NCBI GenBank assembly: GCA_020002185.1
Contig: CM034544.1
Location: 8,336,240-8,400,239, forward strand
Source of the DNA: Paraescarpia echinospica
Lineage: Eukaryota; Annelida; Polychaeta; Sabellida; Siboglinidae
Reading direction: 5' to 3'
Length of the DNA stretch: 64,000 bases
The notes under the pieces were generated by a model that saw nothing but the letters and a program-made list of their open reading frames with translations, ran no database searches and was not told where the DNA came from. Below are positions 1 through 13,339 of this stretch, one piece after another; positions within the stretch are counted from its first letter, which is position 1; each line of letters begins with the position of its first letter. A program made the translations under genes and the position numbers.

Positions 1-230
1 NNNNNNNNNNNNNNNNNNNNNNNNNNNNNNNNNNNNNNNNNNNNNNNNNNNNNNNNNNNNNNNNNNNNNNNNNNNNNNNNNNNNNNNNNNNNNNNNNNNN
101 NNNNNNNNNNNNNNNNNNNNNNNNNNNNNNNNNNNNNNNNNNNNNNNNNNNNNNNNNNNNNNNNNNNNNNNNNNNNNNNNNNNNNNNNNNNNNNNNNNNN
201 NNNNNNNNNNNNNNNNNNNNNNNNNNNNNN
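1..230. other. Assembly gap (N run)
   Basis: All bases are N. The first real base (231) is already inside the long duplication, so the true left edge of copy 1 is unknown. Confidence 0.99.
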
Positions 231-2175
231 GTGTGGAGTTCTCACCCTTGAGCATTTAAAAAATGACAAAATCCAAAATGGCCGCCAAAACCTACATATT
301 ATGATATCTTGCAACCAAGCAAGAAAAAGATGCGACATACGTTATACTTCAAGTTTGCGGTAATCAGTCCGTATTTATTTTTTACCGGTCCTGTGTTTTG
401 AAAAACGCAAAATGACAATTAGAGACAAAATATCAAATATTTATTCAGTAAACAACTAGTCACATGAAGCACATACATCCTGAACAATACAGTGACATAA
501 ACAAACGTTCACATCATCCTGTGATCTCAGGAGATAGACATTTTAGAAATATACAGAGTTGTTATATTCTCCTTCTATGTAGAAGTTTGACCAATTGGTC
601 TAAAATATATGGATTCTACTTTTAATGCAGATGGCCGAGAATTGCACGTGCCAGAATTATATTCCCTATAATTCCGTTTTTGTCACTACAACCCACACAC
701 ATCAACACATTCTGTCCATAATCAATGGCGTCCATCCTCTACACCGTACTAATGGCTGCAACAAATTAAAAAAAAAACAATAATAAATGTACCCTACGAT
801 GCGTTGACAAAGAAATGTTTGCTGCAGACGGGTACGGGTCACGGTCGCTCATCCATAGTAGCCCCCTCGCCGAAGGGGGGTATATAACTACTCATTTAGC
901 AAATCTAGGCACATGCAATGCTACTGCCTCAGTCTTGCTGGGTCTCTCATATTCGGAGCACATGTTGGCTGGGACTTAGGCTTGGATGTCCTCCCATGCC
1001 TCCCACAAGGAATCCTCATCATCACTCAACGTCTTCTCAAGAAGAGTGTCCATCACTTCATCAACATACTCTGCAAAACGATATATTTTATTAACAGATC
1101 ACGGTCTTTCCATCACATACATATTGATTTTACCACATGGTTCATGTTGAGCTGTTAAATAAGCCCATATGTTATGAACATTTTCACAGACAATTGTTTT
1201 GATAATGGGTATGTTTTCAAGCGTTGAAATAACCCATCAAAAGGAAATTATTTTCAAAGAACATCATCGGTAATACCCACATTAATAATAACTTTATTCA
1301 TGAGATTATGAAACACCAGCATAATTCATGGAGCAGACAACAATATTTCAAGTTATTGTATATTAAGCAATGTGGAAGGTTTATTATCACGACAATGTAG
1401 TCCCATTGTATAACGCTAATGAAAATATCATTAATACCCTTTACAGTACATCTTACATATTTCATGTATGCTTTGGATTCCCTGTCTTAATTTAAACTAT
1501 TGACCAGACAGTTTGTTTCATGCCTAAAATCAGCTCAACAAAATATTGTGTTATAAAGCTCTTGACCTAGTTGTCTGACTTAGTATTGAATTGACCACAC
1601 TGTCATAGGGATTTACGTAGCGCAGATAGTGTTAACGATTTTGGGCAGAATGTGTCTTACAAAACCATGAATACAACATGGGGACAGTGCTATGATGATT
1701 ACAACCAAAAACAAAACACAACCCCGTCGTTTACGCTGGGATAAAAGCAGTCGCTGTCCCCAAATGTGCCCAGATCGAAAACGAGGCGCGACCCTTACAG
1801 CCCCTATATACTCGAGTACACGAGTACATGAGTACTGAGTTCTTCCGCCCAAGATCTGGTCCAGGGACTGGACCAGTGTATAAAAAACCCAGAGAGGGGA
1901 GATGTCCTTGCCTATGGATGGAGATGCAATTCAAAATCGACAAAGACGGGGGATTTAAACGAAATTGGACTCCAACATGCTGCACGAATTCATGTTTAGC
2001 AGGTAGATCTACACACGTACAGTGCTCTTATGAATAACACAAAACATGAGACAGATTTCAGATAACCAGGTGATAAAAAAAATTAGCTGACCTTGTGGGC
2101 TTCCCTTTTCCTGACAATTGTTCTTGTTGGAGCTTGGTGGCGGGTGGCCGGACTTTGTCAACATTTGGTTACAGC

Positions 2176-2400
2176 TGTCGGTACACACTAGAAATTACAG
2201 CATTCTTCAGTAACAGTTTCTTGGCAAATCCCATGGGGAACGGGTATCAGTTCACAAAGTCATCTTGCATAAAATGTTTGCTACATATAAAGATACCAGA
2301 TGTGCACGATGCAATACTCCAGTGATCCCTGGTTCGTTGAACGAAACATTCCCGGGACGGGAATGCCGCTGCAACCAAACACGACACAGCTATATACCAT
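2176..2400 (-). pseudogene. THAP-domain remnant (copy 1)
   Basis: This is the counterpart of the THAP remnant at 40436-40714. An internal deletion of about 65 bp near 2350 removes the middle of the domain, including the region of the conserved tryptophan. The start and the C-terminal histidine half remain. It is not functional as it stands. Confidence 0.55.
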
Positions 2401-2755
2401 GGTTTTCAATTGCCTGGTGTTCTTATCTATCCTTTGTCAACATAAATATATCCGATAATGTTACCAAATCAACTCAAATCAAGTGACCTTGCGTTAACTC
2501 CAGAAGGTCAGTTGTCACACAAAACCAATATGGTCGCGCGTCCGACGAATTCTCGCTCGTGCGAGGTTGCCTGGTGTGACGTCACATACTTGGGACGTGA
2601 AATGAACAACCCGTGCTAAGATAGACGCCAGGCCATTATTTCTCAACGACACCATTACCACATACAAAATGGCCTGTGACTGTTTTACCACGTACCAAAG
2701 TAAGATTTTATGAAAAAACAACAGATATTTAACTTTTCGCTGTCCGATGCCTTTA

Positions 2756-2757
<2 letters not shown>

Positions 2758-2806
<49 letters not shown>

Positions 2807-2842
2807 ACACACACCACACACACACGCACACACACACACAGC
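2758..2842. repeat. (CA)n microsatellite
   Basis: Alternating CA dinucleotides with a few interruptions. The pure counterpart in copy 2 is at 41072-41138. Open frames through it are artefacts of the repeat. Confidence 0.95.
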
Positions 2843-3550
2843 AGTACGATGTTCAATGGTTCCCACTGTTAGTAAGTCTTTTTGGTCAGCTACCCATGCC
2901 GTAAAAATCACTTCTGATAGCTGATCAAATGAGTAGGCATTACATACATAAACTGTAAATGAAAATATTTTACAATTGATTCGCTGATCTCGGAGGAATC
3001 ACCAAGTTGGAGCGTTCATTGGTTAATCAACGTAGAATGTCTTCACGGCAGTATTATTTACAGCACAGCCTAACACAAACTGATTAATTGCTACAGCGTT
3101 TAGTCAATACTTTTCGAAAACTAACATAACACACGATTATATATGGTTTAGCACGACATTATTCACACCTTTCCAAGTCGTTCCGAACTGGCCATCAAAT
3201 AAAATTATTCCATTTATTCATGTACAAATATCTGTCGTATTAAACTATGTGTAAACCGCAAATAAGAGCAACGACGAACGTGAAACGCGGTGGATCAATA
3301 GATCAAATCTGGACTACCATGTACTGGCAGATGGCGAAAATATCGACTCGACTGCCATTATCGACTGATAATGTCTATCATTTAATAATAATCTCATGCT
3401 TAATAACACAATTTATAATAAAATTTAGAGAAAAAAATGTCAAATGTACATCGCAAGATTTATGCAAACGTGTTACTTAACAAAGTCTTATACATTGCCT
3501 TTAGTCATCTATGTCACTTTTGTCAGAGACATTGCTTTCAACATGGGTTT

Positions 3551-3954
3551 TTAGGGGGACAACTCACCCACATTTGCAAGCAACACAACATGGCACTTTC
3601 GATGATTTTGTGCAAAAACAGTTATGAGTGCATTTGCTTGGCAACACATCTGCAACATGTAAGCGACTGTGTGAGTTTTGGGAATAGCGGCACCAGCATG
3701 GATACCGGCTCCAAATGTGTGGGATCCATCTTTCAACCGAATGTAACAGCAGGGGGCAACGTTGGAACAGCGACATGGGCATTCTTTTGCAGAAGAGTGG
3801 TGAAAAGGGATCTTAGCAGATGTTGCTTGAAAACATCAGACGTCGGTTCCAAATGTTGACTAACCTGATTTAATACTCGATTGAGGCATGCGTTATTCAC
3901 AAAAGAAAGTGATTGAGAGATACGTACGTTTTTGTTTAAACTATCAAATCTCAA
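3551..3954 (-). pseudogene. Cysteine-rich CXC-like transposon-associated protein fragment (copy 1)
   Basis: Read on the - strand in two shifted frames, it shows a conserved stretch with LPPAVTFGWKMD, then a cysteine-rich tail containing KCTHNCFCTKSSKVPCCVAC. I recognise the pattern (a tryptophan segment followed by C-x-C clusters) from unnamed repetitive proteins common in invertebrate genomes; it is my inference that this is one. The frameshift near 3735 and a stop in the tail break it. The copy at 41862-42260 has similar damage. Confidence 0.4.
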
Positions 3955-4399
3955 AAAAAGATCATTTGGCAGTTAGTTAGCCATTCATCTTTAAGTCGTT
4001 ATTTCTATGGTTAAACAATTGTGAAATTACTGTAATAGTATTTCGACCCCCGGTGACAGTGACTCATAGTAAATCGACCGGGGAGGTGAAGGTGAATATT
4101 CCCATCCGAGATTTAAGATATTTTAATGCATATGATAAAATTGTTTAGTCTTACGGAATATACTTTCACATACCGTACTGTATGACCCCAAAACAGGCAC
4201 AACAAAATAAACATAGTTTGTTGTTGTTGTTGTTGTAAAGGCGCACAGAAAGAACAAAACGGCCAACATCATCATTACCCTGTGCACCAGCCATCAGCAT
4301 AATTGTTCATTGGTGTTTGTGAGTACAAACTCTGCTTCCATTCTTGTTCCTGTCATTGTAGGTTATACACGGTATATGAAAGACTGGAACAATCAGTCG

Positions 4400-4870
4400 A
4401 GTGTTTGCTGCGTGGCAGCCAGGTACGAATAGCACCGCGGCTAAGGGATATAACTGTGCACTTTGTTACAAAAGAATGAAAATTGTCACCTGTGTAGTTT
4501 ATGATATACGGATTTTTGTTAAAGCTAGGTACCCATCGCTACCATCAGAACCTAGCCGCCATCTTGATTTTTAAAATGGTCGCCAGGAAATCAATTATCC
4601 ACATATCTCAGCTTCTAAGCAATGTAAAACATGTTCTTGGTATCCAACCCAACATATCCACGGTCAAGAAATCCATTTCTGTTGTGTGCAGTATTCAACG
4701 TTGAAGGCCATATTGAAATTCAATATGGCCGCCATGGAAATTCTTCATAACAATTTCAACTTCTAAGCAACACATAAACATCTTCTTTGTGTCTAAACCA
4801 GCATTCCCAGGGTCACGGAATCCAACTCCGCCATGTACACTAAGCCGGCATCACGATCGAGTTAATGACA
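4400..4870. repeat. Palindrome-containing minisatellite (copy 1)
   Basis: Degenerate units of roughly 130-150 bp carry the phrases CAGCTTCTAAGCAA, GGAATCCA and ATGGCCGCCAT. At 4707-4731 there is a perfect 12-bp-arm palindrome around one central base, starting GGCCATATTGAA. An inverted relative lies at 9280-9935 and the copy-2 counterpart at 42740-43190. Confidence 0.75.
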
Positions 4871-5130
4871 CAAATGCTTGACGGTTGTGCTGTAAGTTTG
4901 ACAGAAAATCAAGAATCCTTATAGAGGGAATGGTTGGTGGCACGGCCACTGATATAGATGAAGTTGGAAGGTAGTGTTCTACCTGCCAACTAAAAACTCA
5001 ACAAAACATTTTGTACTACAATCTGGCATACAAAACAAGTTAAATATATACCATCTTTAGAGTTAATATTTAAATGTGTGTTTAATCAATCACTGAAAGT
5101 CGTGCATATATGCTGACTCCGAGTACAAAC

Positions 5131-5322
5131 TTAGTCATGAAAAAAATTAATTATATAATGCAAACGGTATACACTGATGCGCACGAAACGACTAAAAACC
5201 GCTATGACAACGATCACAATCAGGCTGACTGGAGTACCAAACAAAGTACTACTCGTCATTAGAGACTGCTTCATATCTCGAAGGTGTTGGGTAATGATGA
5301 CTTCATCCACCTGCTCTACCAA
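5131..5322 (-). other. Small ORF conserved in both duplication copies, one hydrophobic segment
   Basis: A 63-codon frame starting MVEQVDEVIITQHLRDMKQS has a central hydrophobic stretch (about residues 30-46) that could span a membrane. The copy at 43455-43646 is nearly identical in protein. I do not recognise it. The two copies are too similar overall for conservation to prove coding. Confidence 0.2.
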
Positions 5323-5499
5323 GCGTAGATGGACGGTTGACTAAGACGCCCTGCATTAACGTATCCTATTCATTACACTTCAGTTGTTAATTGTCAGAAG
5401 AGTATATGATGACGATCACGTGACAAGCGCACCAGTGGCAGCTATTTATTTGCTCTGTGTTTAAAATTGAATTTTACTTATATGTATTACTACGACACT

Positions 5500-8400
5500 G
5501 GTGAGATTTGCACATCGTTTTGATAACATTGCCTTGAATGCACGGAGCTGTTCGTTCGTGTTATTGGTTTTATATGTGTGTGTATTTCTGCGACTTGTAT
5601 TCCGGTGGCACACCTGTACCCATGGTGACCTACACTCGGCAGGAACTATTCGCCTATGACATTGCGAGTGTCACTGGCGGAAGGCTGCCTCAGCCTTTGT
5701 TCGACACGTTAAAGGACAATGGAATTTGTGCGGTCACACGAGGTTACAGAACCGGTCGCAATCGCCATCGTACAAAACGTCCTGTAATTGGACGTCTGCC
5801 CGGCTTTACACCCACTTACCACCAATGCGGTGTCAACAACACAAACATTACACGAGTTAAACTGTCGTCTTGTCAAACTGATAACAAGGATTTTAAGAAT
5901 CGTTACACCAACATCGCATTGATCAATGCAAGATCTGTGAGAAATAAGACGCTGACTATAAATGAGGAAATTATCCAACACGATTGGGATGTTTTGACCA
6001 TCACCGAGACATGGCTAAACAAACTGAAGACGAATCATGCAGCACGTGCCTCTGGTCGTTGCGGCGGAGTTGTCATAGTTCATATACCTTCAACACCAAG
6101 ATTCTCCCAAAGCTGCCATTTACAACCATCGACCTTCTCCGTCTGCAACTCACCAACCCGTTCTTGTTGAAATATAATATCTGGGTCGCTTATCACCCAC
6201 CTGCATCAAGTAAGACATCTGGAACAATGTCGAAATTTTACGCTGAACTTGAGCAGCTATTCATCGAGGCATCCATCTCCGATGTTCCTTCTGTTATCAT
6301 TGGTGACTTCATTGTTCATTTTGACGATACTCTCAATTCAGTACCACTTCGCACTCTATGTGAATCGTTCAATCTAATTCAACATATACATTCGCCAACG
6401 CACCAAACTGAACATATATTGGATCTTGTGATCAGTCAAACAGATGACGACTTCATTACTTCCGTTACTGTACATCCTGAATCTCTGTCTGACCACCATC
6501 GCATTGAATTCACACTAAGAGAACTGAAGCCTGCAGTAAAAAACTAAGACGATTGCAAAGCGGAATTTCAGGAACATTGAAATAGATGCACTCCGAAACG
6601 ATATCGAGTCTGCATGAGCTGACATGACTCTGCATACATAGGCGGATGATCGAGAAGCAGAGGATTTGGTGGAGATGTACTATACCTGTCTCACTGAAAG
6701 CCTTGAGGAACTTGCCCCGTTACGCAATGTGAAAGTAAGAGACAGCACACCACACCCCTGATACGACTCTGACATCGACGACGCAAGAAGCGGATACGGG
6801 AGAATGTGTGGAGAAGAACTAAACTGGAGATTCATCGGAATTATATGTCACCGCTCGTGAAGAATGCACTGCTTTGATATCAGCACGCAAAACGGATTAT
6901 TATCAAAACCGCCTGGAGAAGGCAAACAACAAAACCATGTTTCGATTACTGAAATCGCTTGACGGCAACGGCATACAGGAACACCATCAATTCCACTTGA
7001 CGGCCCAAAGATGCGAACAATTATCACGTTTCTTTATTGAAAAGATTGACAAGCTCCAGTCAGGTCTGCAGTGTTTCAACATCATCGATAGGCCAACAGA
7101 AAGAAGACGTTGATTCACTGACTGTATCCATGCGTTTGATCCAACAACGAACACATAGATCACAGCGATTCGTGGTACTATTGGCAAAACGTGCACGTTG
7201 GATCCTCTGCCTGCAATTCAGCTAAGAGACAATATCACAAGTATTGTGTCTGTCATCACACGAACTACAAATGCTTCACTGGACGAGACAGTCATGCCAA
7301 AGTCGCTGAAGCATGCAATTGTCCGTCCGCTCTTGAAGAAACCATCACTTGACAAAGACATTCTGAGCCGTTTTTTGACCTGTGAGTAACCTTACACAAT
7401 TATCTAAAGTAATTGAGAAAGTGGTCGCTGTTAGGATAATGACGCATGTTTCTGACCAGCAAATGGTTGAGTGGTTTCAGTCGGCGTATCGAAAAAAAAA
7501 CATTCGATCGAAACCGCGCTATTGTACGTTACAAGTGCCGTCAAAACAGCCATGGACAATAAACAAGGAACCATCTTGGTTCTCGTTGATTTTAGTGCCT
7601 TCTTCGATAATATCAACCATGACATTTTGATTAAACGTCCACGTTTGCGCTAAGACTTTGTTGGAAAAGCACTGGACTGGATGACATCGTACCTGCAAGA
7701 CCGGACGCAGCGAATAGTAGTCGGTGACCAATCGTCGAGGTGTCCCGCTAGACTCCGTCCTTGGACCACTGCTCTTTTCATTATATGTCCAACCTATCGG
7801 TGACATTATTCGAGCCCATGGACTATTCTTCCACCACTACGCTGACGACTTACATATCTATTCACATTTCGACCTGGATCTTTCCGCTTTAGCGGCTGCG
7901 GTTCAGCAAATGGAGGACTGTTTGGATGAAATAATGAACTGGACGGCATGGAATTCTATGTGCAAGAGACAGTATTTTCTGATTGTACCCAAGTCTGCGG
8001 ATGCAATCGTTGATGGCACTGTGATTCGCGTTGGTGGTTCTACAATTACAGCTTCACGATGTGTTCAAAATCTCGGTGTCTTCATTGCCTAGATATGAAA
8101 AAGCAAGTGTCGCAAACTGTCAGGCCATGCTCATTCTACCTCCGCCACATAAATCAGATTAGCCGTATCGTATTCGTATAATGATTATTCATTATTCTTC
8201 ACTATTTTATATCAAATGTTTTACTAAATTATTTATTATTATTAATCGTACATATATATATATATATATATATATTTATTTATTTATTAGTATTATTTTA
8301 AAATAGTTATTGTGCTATATTGGTTATTATTAATATTATTAATTTTTTATGAATAACTGCTATTAATTTATTTAGAAATTCTACATTATTCATTATGTAT

Positions 8401-8570
8401 GTATTTATTTATTTTATTCTTTACCACTAATATTTATTTTAAATTAATATACATATACATATTTATTGCAATTCTACCATTTTTATGTATTTTAATATGT
8501 TGCGAAGCGCCACGAACAATACTGGATGAGGCGGTATACCAAATAAAATATACTAAAATTATTTTATATT
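5500..8570 (+). pseudogene. L2-like LINE, decayed (copy 1)
   Basis: Fragments lie in order on the + strand across several frames. The endonuclease start is near 5915 (NIALINARSVRNK, then TITETWL) and continues to 6540 with an SDHH-type motif. The reverse transcriptase follows: VLVDFSAFFDNINHDIL near 7590, then an [17 protein letters not shown] segment and [10 protein letters not shown] near 7830-7860. Frameshifts and stops break it throughout. The AT-rich 3' UTR ends near 8510-8550 in a tail (GCGAAGCGCC, then GGCGGTATACCAAATAAA) of the kind seen in L2 and L2-dependent SINEs. L2 assignment is by motif style; a CR1-group relative is possible. Confidence 0.75.
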
Positions 8571-9279
8571 TTTGTGATAGGTATTTTGCTGACATCCTCA
8601 TGCAACCAATATGAGAACGCATAATATAATGCGGAACCACTCAGAGGTTGTTTTGTTATTTGCTACATTGTGTAATGTCATACATTTTCGGTGGATAGGC
8701 TATCATCAGCACATAAAATCAGATAGTAGTGATCACACTCCAAAAAGCCACCAAATACCTGCAGTACCTTCAGCCGTGCACACACGAGGAGGTGGACATC
8801 GGCATACTGCTTTATGTAACATCTTGCTTTGTTAAATCGCCATCTGCCTAGTCTTGGACACTGTGGTTAGAGTGCAACTGATTCAGTATGGAAACCATGC
8901 TGGACTTGAACTGGCAGAGGCACAAATGCCATTCCATGGCACTGTGGTTGCAAATCTAAATATAGCCCAATTGAGATATTATTTTTCACCAATATGTACG
9001 TTGTGAGGTATATTATGGTTGATATATAACTGCGTAAAATTTGGAAATAGTCTGAAAGGTCATAATCGTAAAGATACGTACCATAAACCAAATATGGACG
9101 CCGGAACCCAACACCCATTCAGATCATATGCATGGCAGTGCAGCAGTCAGTTTTGGTATCTTTTGTGAACATCATTTAATGGCTGTAGCCTATTTACATT
9201 GATTGTCATGAGCATTACCGGATTAAACACAAACATTGTTTAATCCGATGATACAACACGTGGAATAAATGGATTAATT
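8571..9279. other. Unassigned AT-rich sequence
   Basis: I see no gene, RNA or clear repeat here. Short frames at 8611-8835 and 8867-9118 show no domain or codon bias. Confidence 0.5.
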
Positions 9280-9935
9280 AATCCTGAAAATGTTGGTATA
9301 GACCCTAACATAACTTATCTATGTTTTGCAGAAGCTGAGATATATGGACAGATGATTTCCATGGTATTCATTTTATTTTCAATTTGGTCGACGTCTGGAA
9401 ATAACGTAAGTGGCACAACTGGATTCCTTTACATTGAAACATACATACCACATACGAATTCCTCATAATTGTGGAGTTTTCAACCTCAAGAGATATTAAC
9501 GCATGACAGCCATCTTGAATTTCAACATGGCCTTCATATGAGGATATAGCATTTGACAGAAATGGATTCCTGGACCCAGAAAATATTGATTTAGACAGAA
9601 AGAACATGTTTATATGTTGCTTAGAAGCTGATATATTTGGGTGATGAATTTCCATGCCGTCCATCTTGAATTTCAATATGGCCGTCATTTTTGGATATTA
9701 CATATGACAGAAATGGATTCCTTGATCCTGCAATAGATGGGTTAAACACCTAAACGTTTTTATGTTGCTTAGAAGCTTAGAAGGATTTCTGTGGCGGCCA
9801 TTTTAAAATCAAGATGGCGGCTAGGTACCAAGAAATGTATCCATGCAATTGGGCCAATTTTCAAATTTTTGTTAAAAATGCACAACTCGTCAAATATGTG
9901 GCTCTTAGCCGCTGTACCAGAAGCAGGCGGTGAAG
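9280..9935. repeat. Inverted relative of the palindromic minisatellite
   Basis: It holds four or so degenerate units with GCTTAGAAGCT, GACAGAAATGGATTCC and ATTTCAATATGGCC. They read as the reverse complement of 4400-4870, including the CTTAGCCGC segment near 9913. Frames here (for example 9368-9688) are repeat artefacts. Confidence 0.7.
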
Positions 9936-9939
9936 GATA

Positions 9940-11180
9940 TGCAAAACACTCCCCCCGTTAAAAACACTGAGGTAGAGGTTTGAACGCTTTTTCAGGCACG
10001 AACTCGTATTACAAGACGTGTGACTTATCATCGATATCTAAATAAAAAACAAATAACTCTCAGCTCCTGCTACCCAGGTGGTTGTGCAATTTTGTTACAC
10101 CAAAAGCATGTTTTTCAGCCAATTAATATATATTTGTTTGTAAATTAACTATTTGCTAAGCCAAAAAGAAAATACTGTGGGGTGGGGTCTTCCCTTCCCA
10201 GTCATTATTATTATAAAAAATTCTAGGAAATCTGTTATTTTAGAAAATCTGTGTGATTAGCCAAAATAAGCGTATTTAAGTTGTAAACGCACATTTTTGT
10301 TGGCCAAAAACGAAACGCCGATGGAAGGTGTGCCCCCTCTTCCACCCATGTTTTTTAATAAAACACTTCAAAAGGTGCATTTTTGTGCAACGTAGCTCAT
10401 GTTTTTCAGCCAATTATTTTATTTTAATTGTAAATGAACATATGCTTGCGAAGCTCCCAACTCCCTGGGCCTCCTTCTGAATCTTCACCTGTGTAGGGCC
10501 TACGACCCACCAGGCCAGCTCCTCTTGGCAAGTGGAACTGCTGCGTCATGTCTCGACTGCGTCTCGACGTTAAAACCCCGCACACCAAGTTATGACACAA
10601 GACGCGGTGGAGACGAGTTCAGAACTAGGTCAAAACGTCGTCGAGGCGCTCCTAAAATATCAGACATATTATATCCTCGAGATTCGCTCAAGACTCCTTC
10701 GAGACGAGCTGAAGCATCTCGACATGTACAGCAATAGAAACAAAGTTTGTCGTCACAGAGGCGAATTAATGATTATGTTGTAGTCCGATGCACAGGAAAA
10801 TGTTTGTGTTGGCCACCACTGCTTTATGTAAGAGGAAGCAAAAAGGAGTCCTCGAGACGCGCTTAAGCTTTTAACAAAAACCTTTTTGTTAAATGTCTTA
10901 CATGAAGCAAAGCCGCCGCAACCATTATCCTGTGCATCGGTCTACAACATAATCGTTAATCGGTCTCAGTGACTACAAACTTTGTTTCTACTATTGCTGT
11001 ACATCTCGTTGTTTGTTATATGCGGTATGTAAAAGACTGGGACAATCAGACGAGTATGTGGGTGGCAGCCAGGTACGAAGCAGGTGGTGTAGGATATGCG
11101 AAACTCTCCCCGTTGAAAACAGGTTTGAACGCTTTTTCAGGCACAGACTCGTATGGCATGGCTTGTAACTTATCATTGAC
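9940..11180. repeat. Dispersed repeat fragments
   Basis: The phrase CATGTTTTTCAGCCAATTA appears near 10107 and again near 10398 with similar flanks, giving a duplicated segment of about 290 bp. The block 10890-11100 matches 4240-4460 in direct orientation (TATATACGGTAT-like, AAAGACTGG, GGCAGCCAGGTACGAA). The phrase GGTTTGAACGCTTTTTCAGG occurs near 9980 and near 11120. No gene is apparent. Confidence 0.6.
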
Positions 11181-11795
<615 letters not shown>

Positions 11796-12429
11796 TGCGC
11801 GTCCGTATATACGTATGTGTGTATGTAAAGTAAGACGTGCAGTAAAATGTCGTTAGGGTTCCGCTGTACTTAATAGCAATAGGCCGCGCATTCTACAGTC
11901 GAGGCCAATCACTTGGAAAAACCGGTCGCCGAAACTGACCAGCTTTGTTCGTGACAATTCATGTAGATGTTGTTGAGACGAACGTGTCCGTCCTGTAGGA
12001 CAGTGTCTCTTCAACAGGATGGCCAGATACAGCGGCGCCGTCTGGAGAGTCATTAGCCAATGTACAGTTATTTCTCCGATAGGTGGCAAAGCAGATACGT
12101 GCGTTTAATAGCGGGACACAATTTTGGATCGCGACCAGGGGTTTTAAAAACAGGAAAGGAATAAACATAACTCGAAACTTCGTGTTGTTAATGCATCGGC
12201 AATTAGTAGTTCAGAAGCCAATGGTCGAAGGAAGCGAAAGAACACAGGACGAGGAGACTGGACCACAGTGCTCCAAGATTAGTGTAGGGCCTATTAATAT
12301 TATTATAGATATCTTTATGTGATTTTGATTTGAAGTTTTGTAAGGAGATACGGTAGAATTGATTTGAACTTATCATATCTTTCCGCGAGTGTGGTGGCTT
12401 CGCGATTTGCAATCTACGCACGGGGAGGT
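11796..12429. other. Unassigned sequence
   Basis: Short frames on both strands lack recognisable domains. I see nothing I can name. Confidence 0.45.
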
Positions 12430-12880
12430 ATGACGTAGATTACGTAATTCGAATCAAGAAACAATATATTCCAAGACTTCATAGCGAATTGACATATCCA
12501 GTACGTCACGGTTTAATTGGTACAATCGAATTTTTCGCTTCAGCTCCGTCAAGCGTTGCCACCCCAACAATGTTGATGACGGATACATACGTGAATTGCA
12601 TTACCATTGCTGCATGGCATCTCATAAATCAAATATTCCCGCATACATTTGTCACTTCACGAACGCTGTCTTATGTTCTTATCTTAAAGAAACACTTTTG
12701 TGACCAGAATTTCAACAAAGTATACGACGGAATGTTAGAACCCATCACATATTTTCTGATGGCTTGACGGAGATTTTACTAGGCAATTTGTCACGTGATG
12801 GATAGGTTCATTCGTAGCGAAAAGTTTCGATGTGTAGAACAAAGCGAACGGTTTTTCGGAGAAATTCCTCGCCGTCATGA
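12430..12880 (+). repeat. Dispersed repeat, copy A (related to 24890-25250)
   Basis: It shares with 24890-25250 a chain of phrases in the same order: CCAGTACGTC, CCAACAATGTTG, CCCGCATACATTTGTCA, AAAGAAACACTTTT, ATGGCTTGA and CACGTGATGGA. Identity is moderate and lengths are similar. No terminal repeats or ORF are clear, so this looks like an old non-autonomous element. Confidence 0.65.
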
Positions 12881-12959
12881 TGTCTGACGATCGAATTTAA
12901 AAACACGTCCTTTTAGGCATTATTACTGAATATCTACATCTCTTGCCTCATCCAACAAG

Positions 12960-13290
12960 TCATTAGCGTCATATCGTTAACATCACATTTGTATTAGTTA
13001 GTAACATTTTTGTCATTGGCGTCACGCTGGCCTATAATCAAACTGATTGAACATATGTTTAATTAGGTCAAATAGTGTTGTATGCCTATAATTTGATCAA
13101 AATTAATAAAATAAAATGAACACACATTGTGTTGCCCGTACTATATCAGGTGAAAGATAATCGTGCGACGCTAATAACTCCTGAATATGTGTGCGTATAT
13201 AGTTTTAGGCTTTCAATCCTCCCCGTGTGCCGGTTTGCAGGGAAAGGCATGGGCATGGACATATTTTAAAGCAAAGCCCTACTGTATCAT
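12960..13290 (+). repeat. Dispersed repeat, related to 19420-19720
   Basis: The order ATATGCCTATAATTTG-like, AAAATAAAA, then TAATCGTGCGACG followed by TAATnAC matches 19540-19630 (TAATCGTGTGACG), at moderate identity. No coding potential is seen. Confidence 0.5.
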
Positions 13291-13339
13291 TTTGCGAAAA
13301 CAACTATTTATTTCTGATAATAAAGTGTTTCAAGCAATT

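Larger units (their letters stand above)
231..6986. repeat. Long direct duplication, copy 1
   Basis: This block matches 38484-46925 almost base for base, with scattered substitutions and a few indels. Copy 1 lacks about 65 bp inside the THAP remnant (near 2350) and about 45 bp in the LINE endonuclease (near 6030), and it lacks the 1.56-kb LINE insert found in copy 2. Its sequence continues past 6986 into the rest of the L2-like LINE, whereas copy 2 is interrupted there by the Polinton. The duplication may therefore extend further than can be seen. It could be a segmental duplication, a large composite repeat, or a haplotype duplication created in assembly next to the gap. Confidence 0.93.

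Noticed and set aside
913..1158. 81-codon frame repeated at 39167-39412
   Set aside because: It is nearly identical because the whole block is duplicated. It has no domain, and the frame has no stronger bias than its neighbours.
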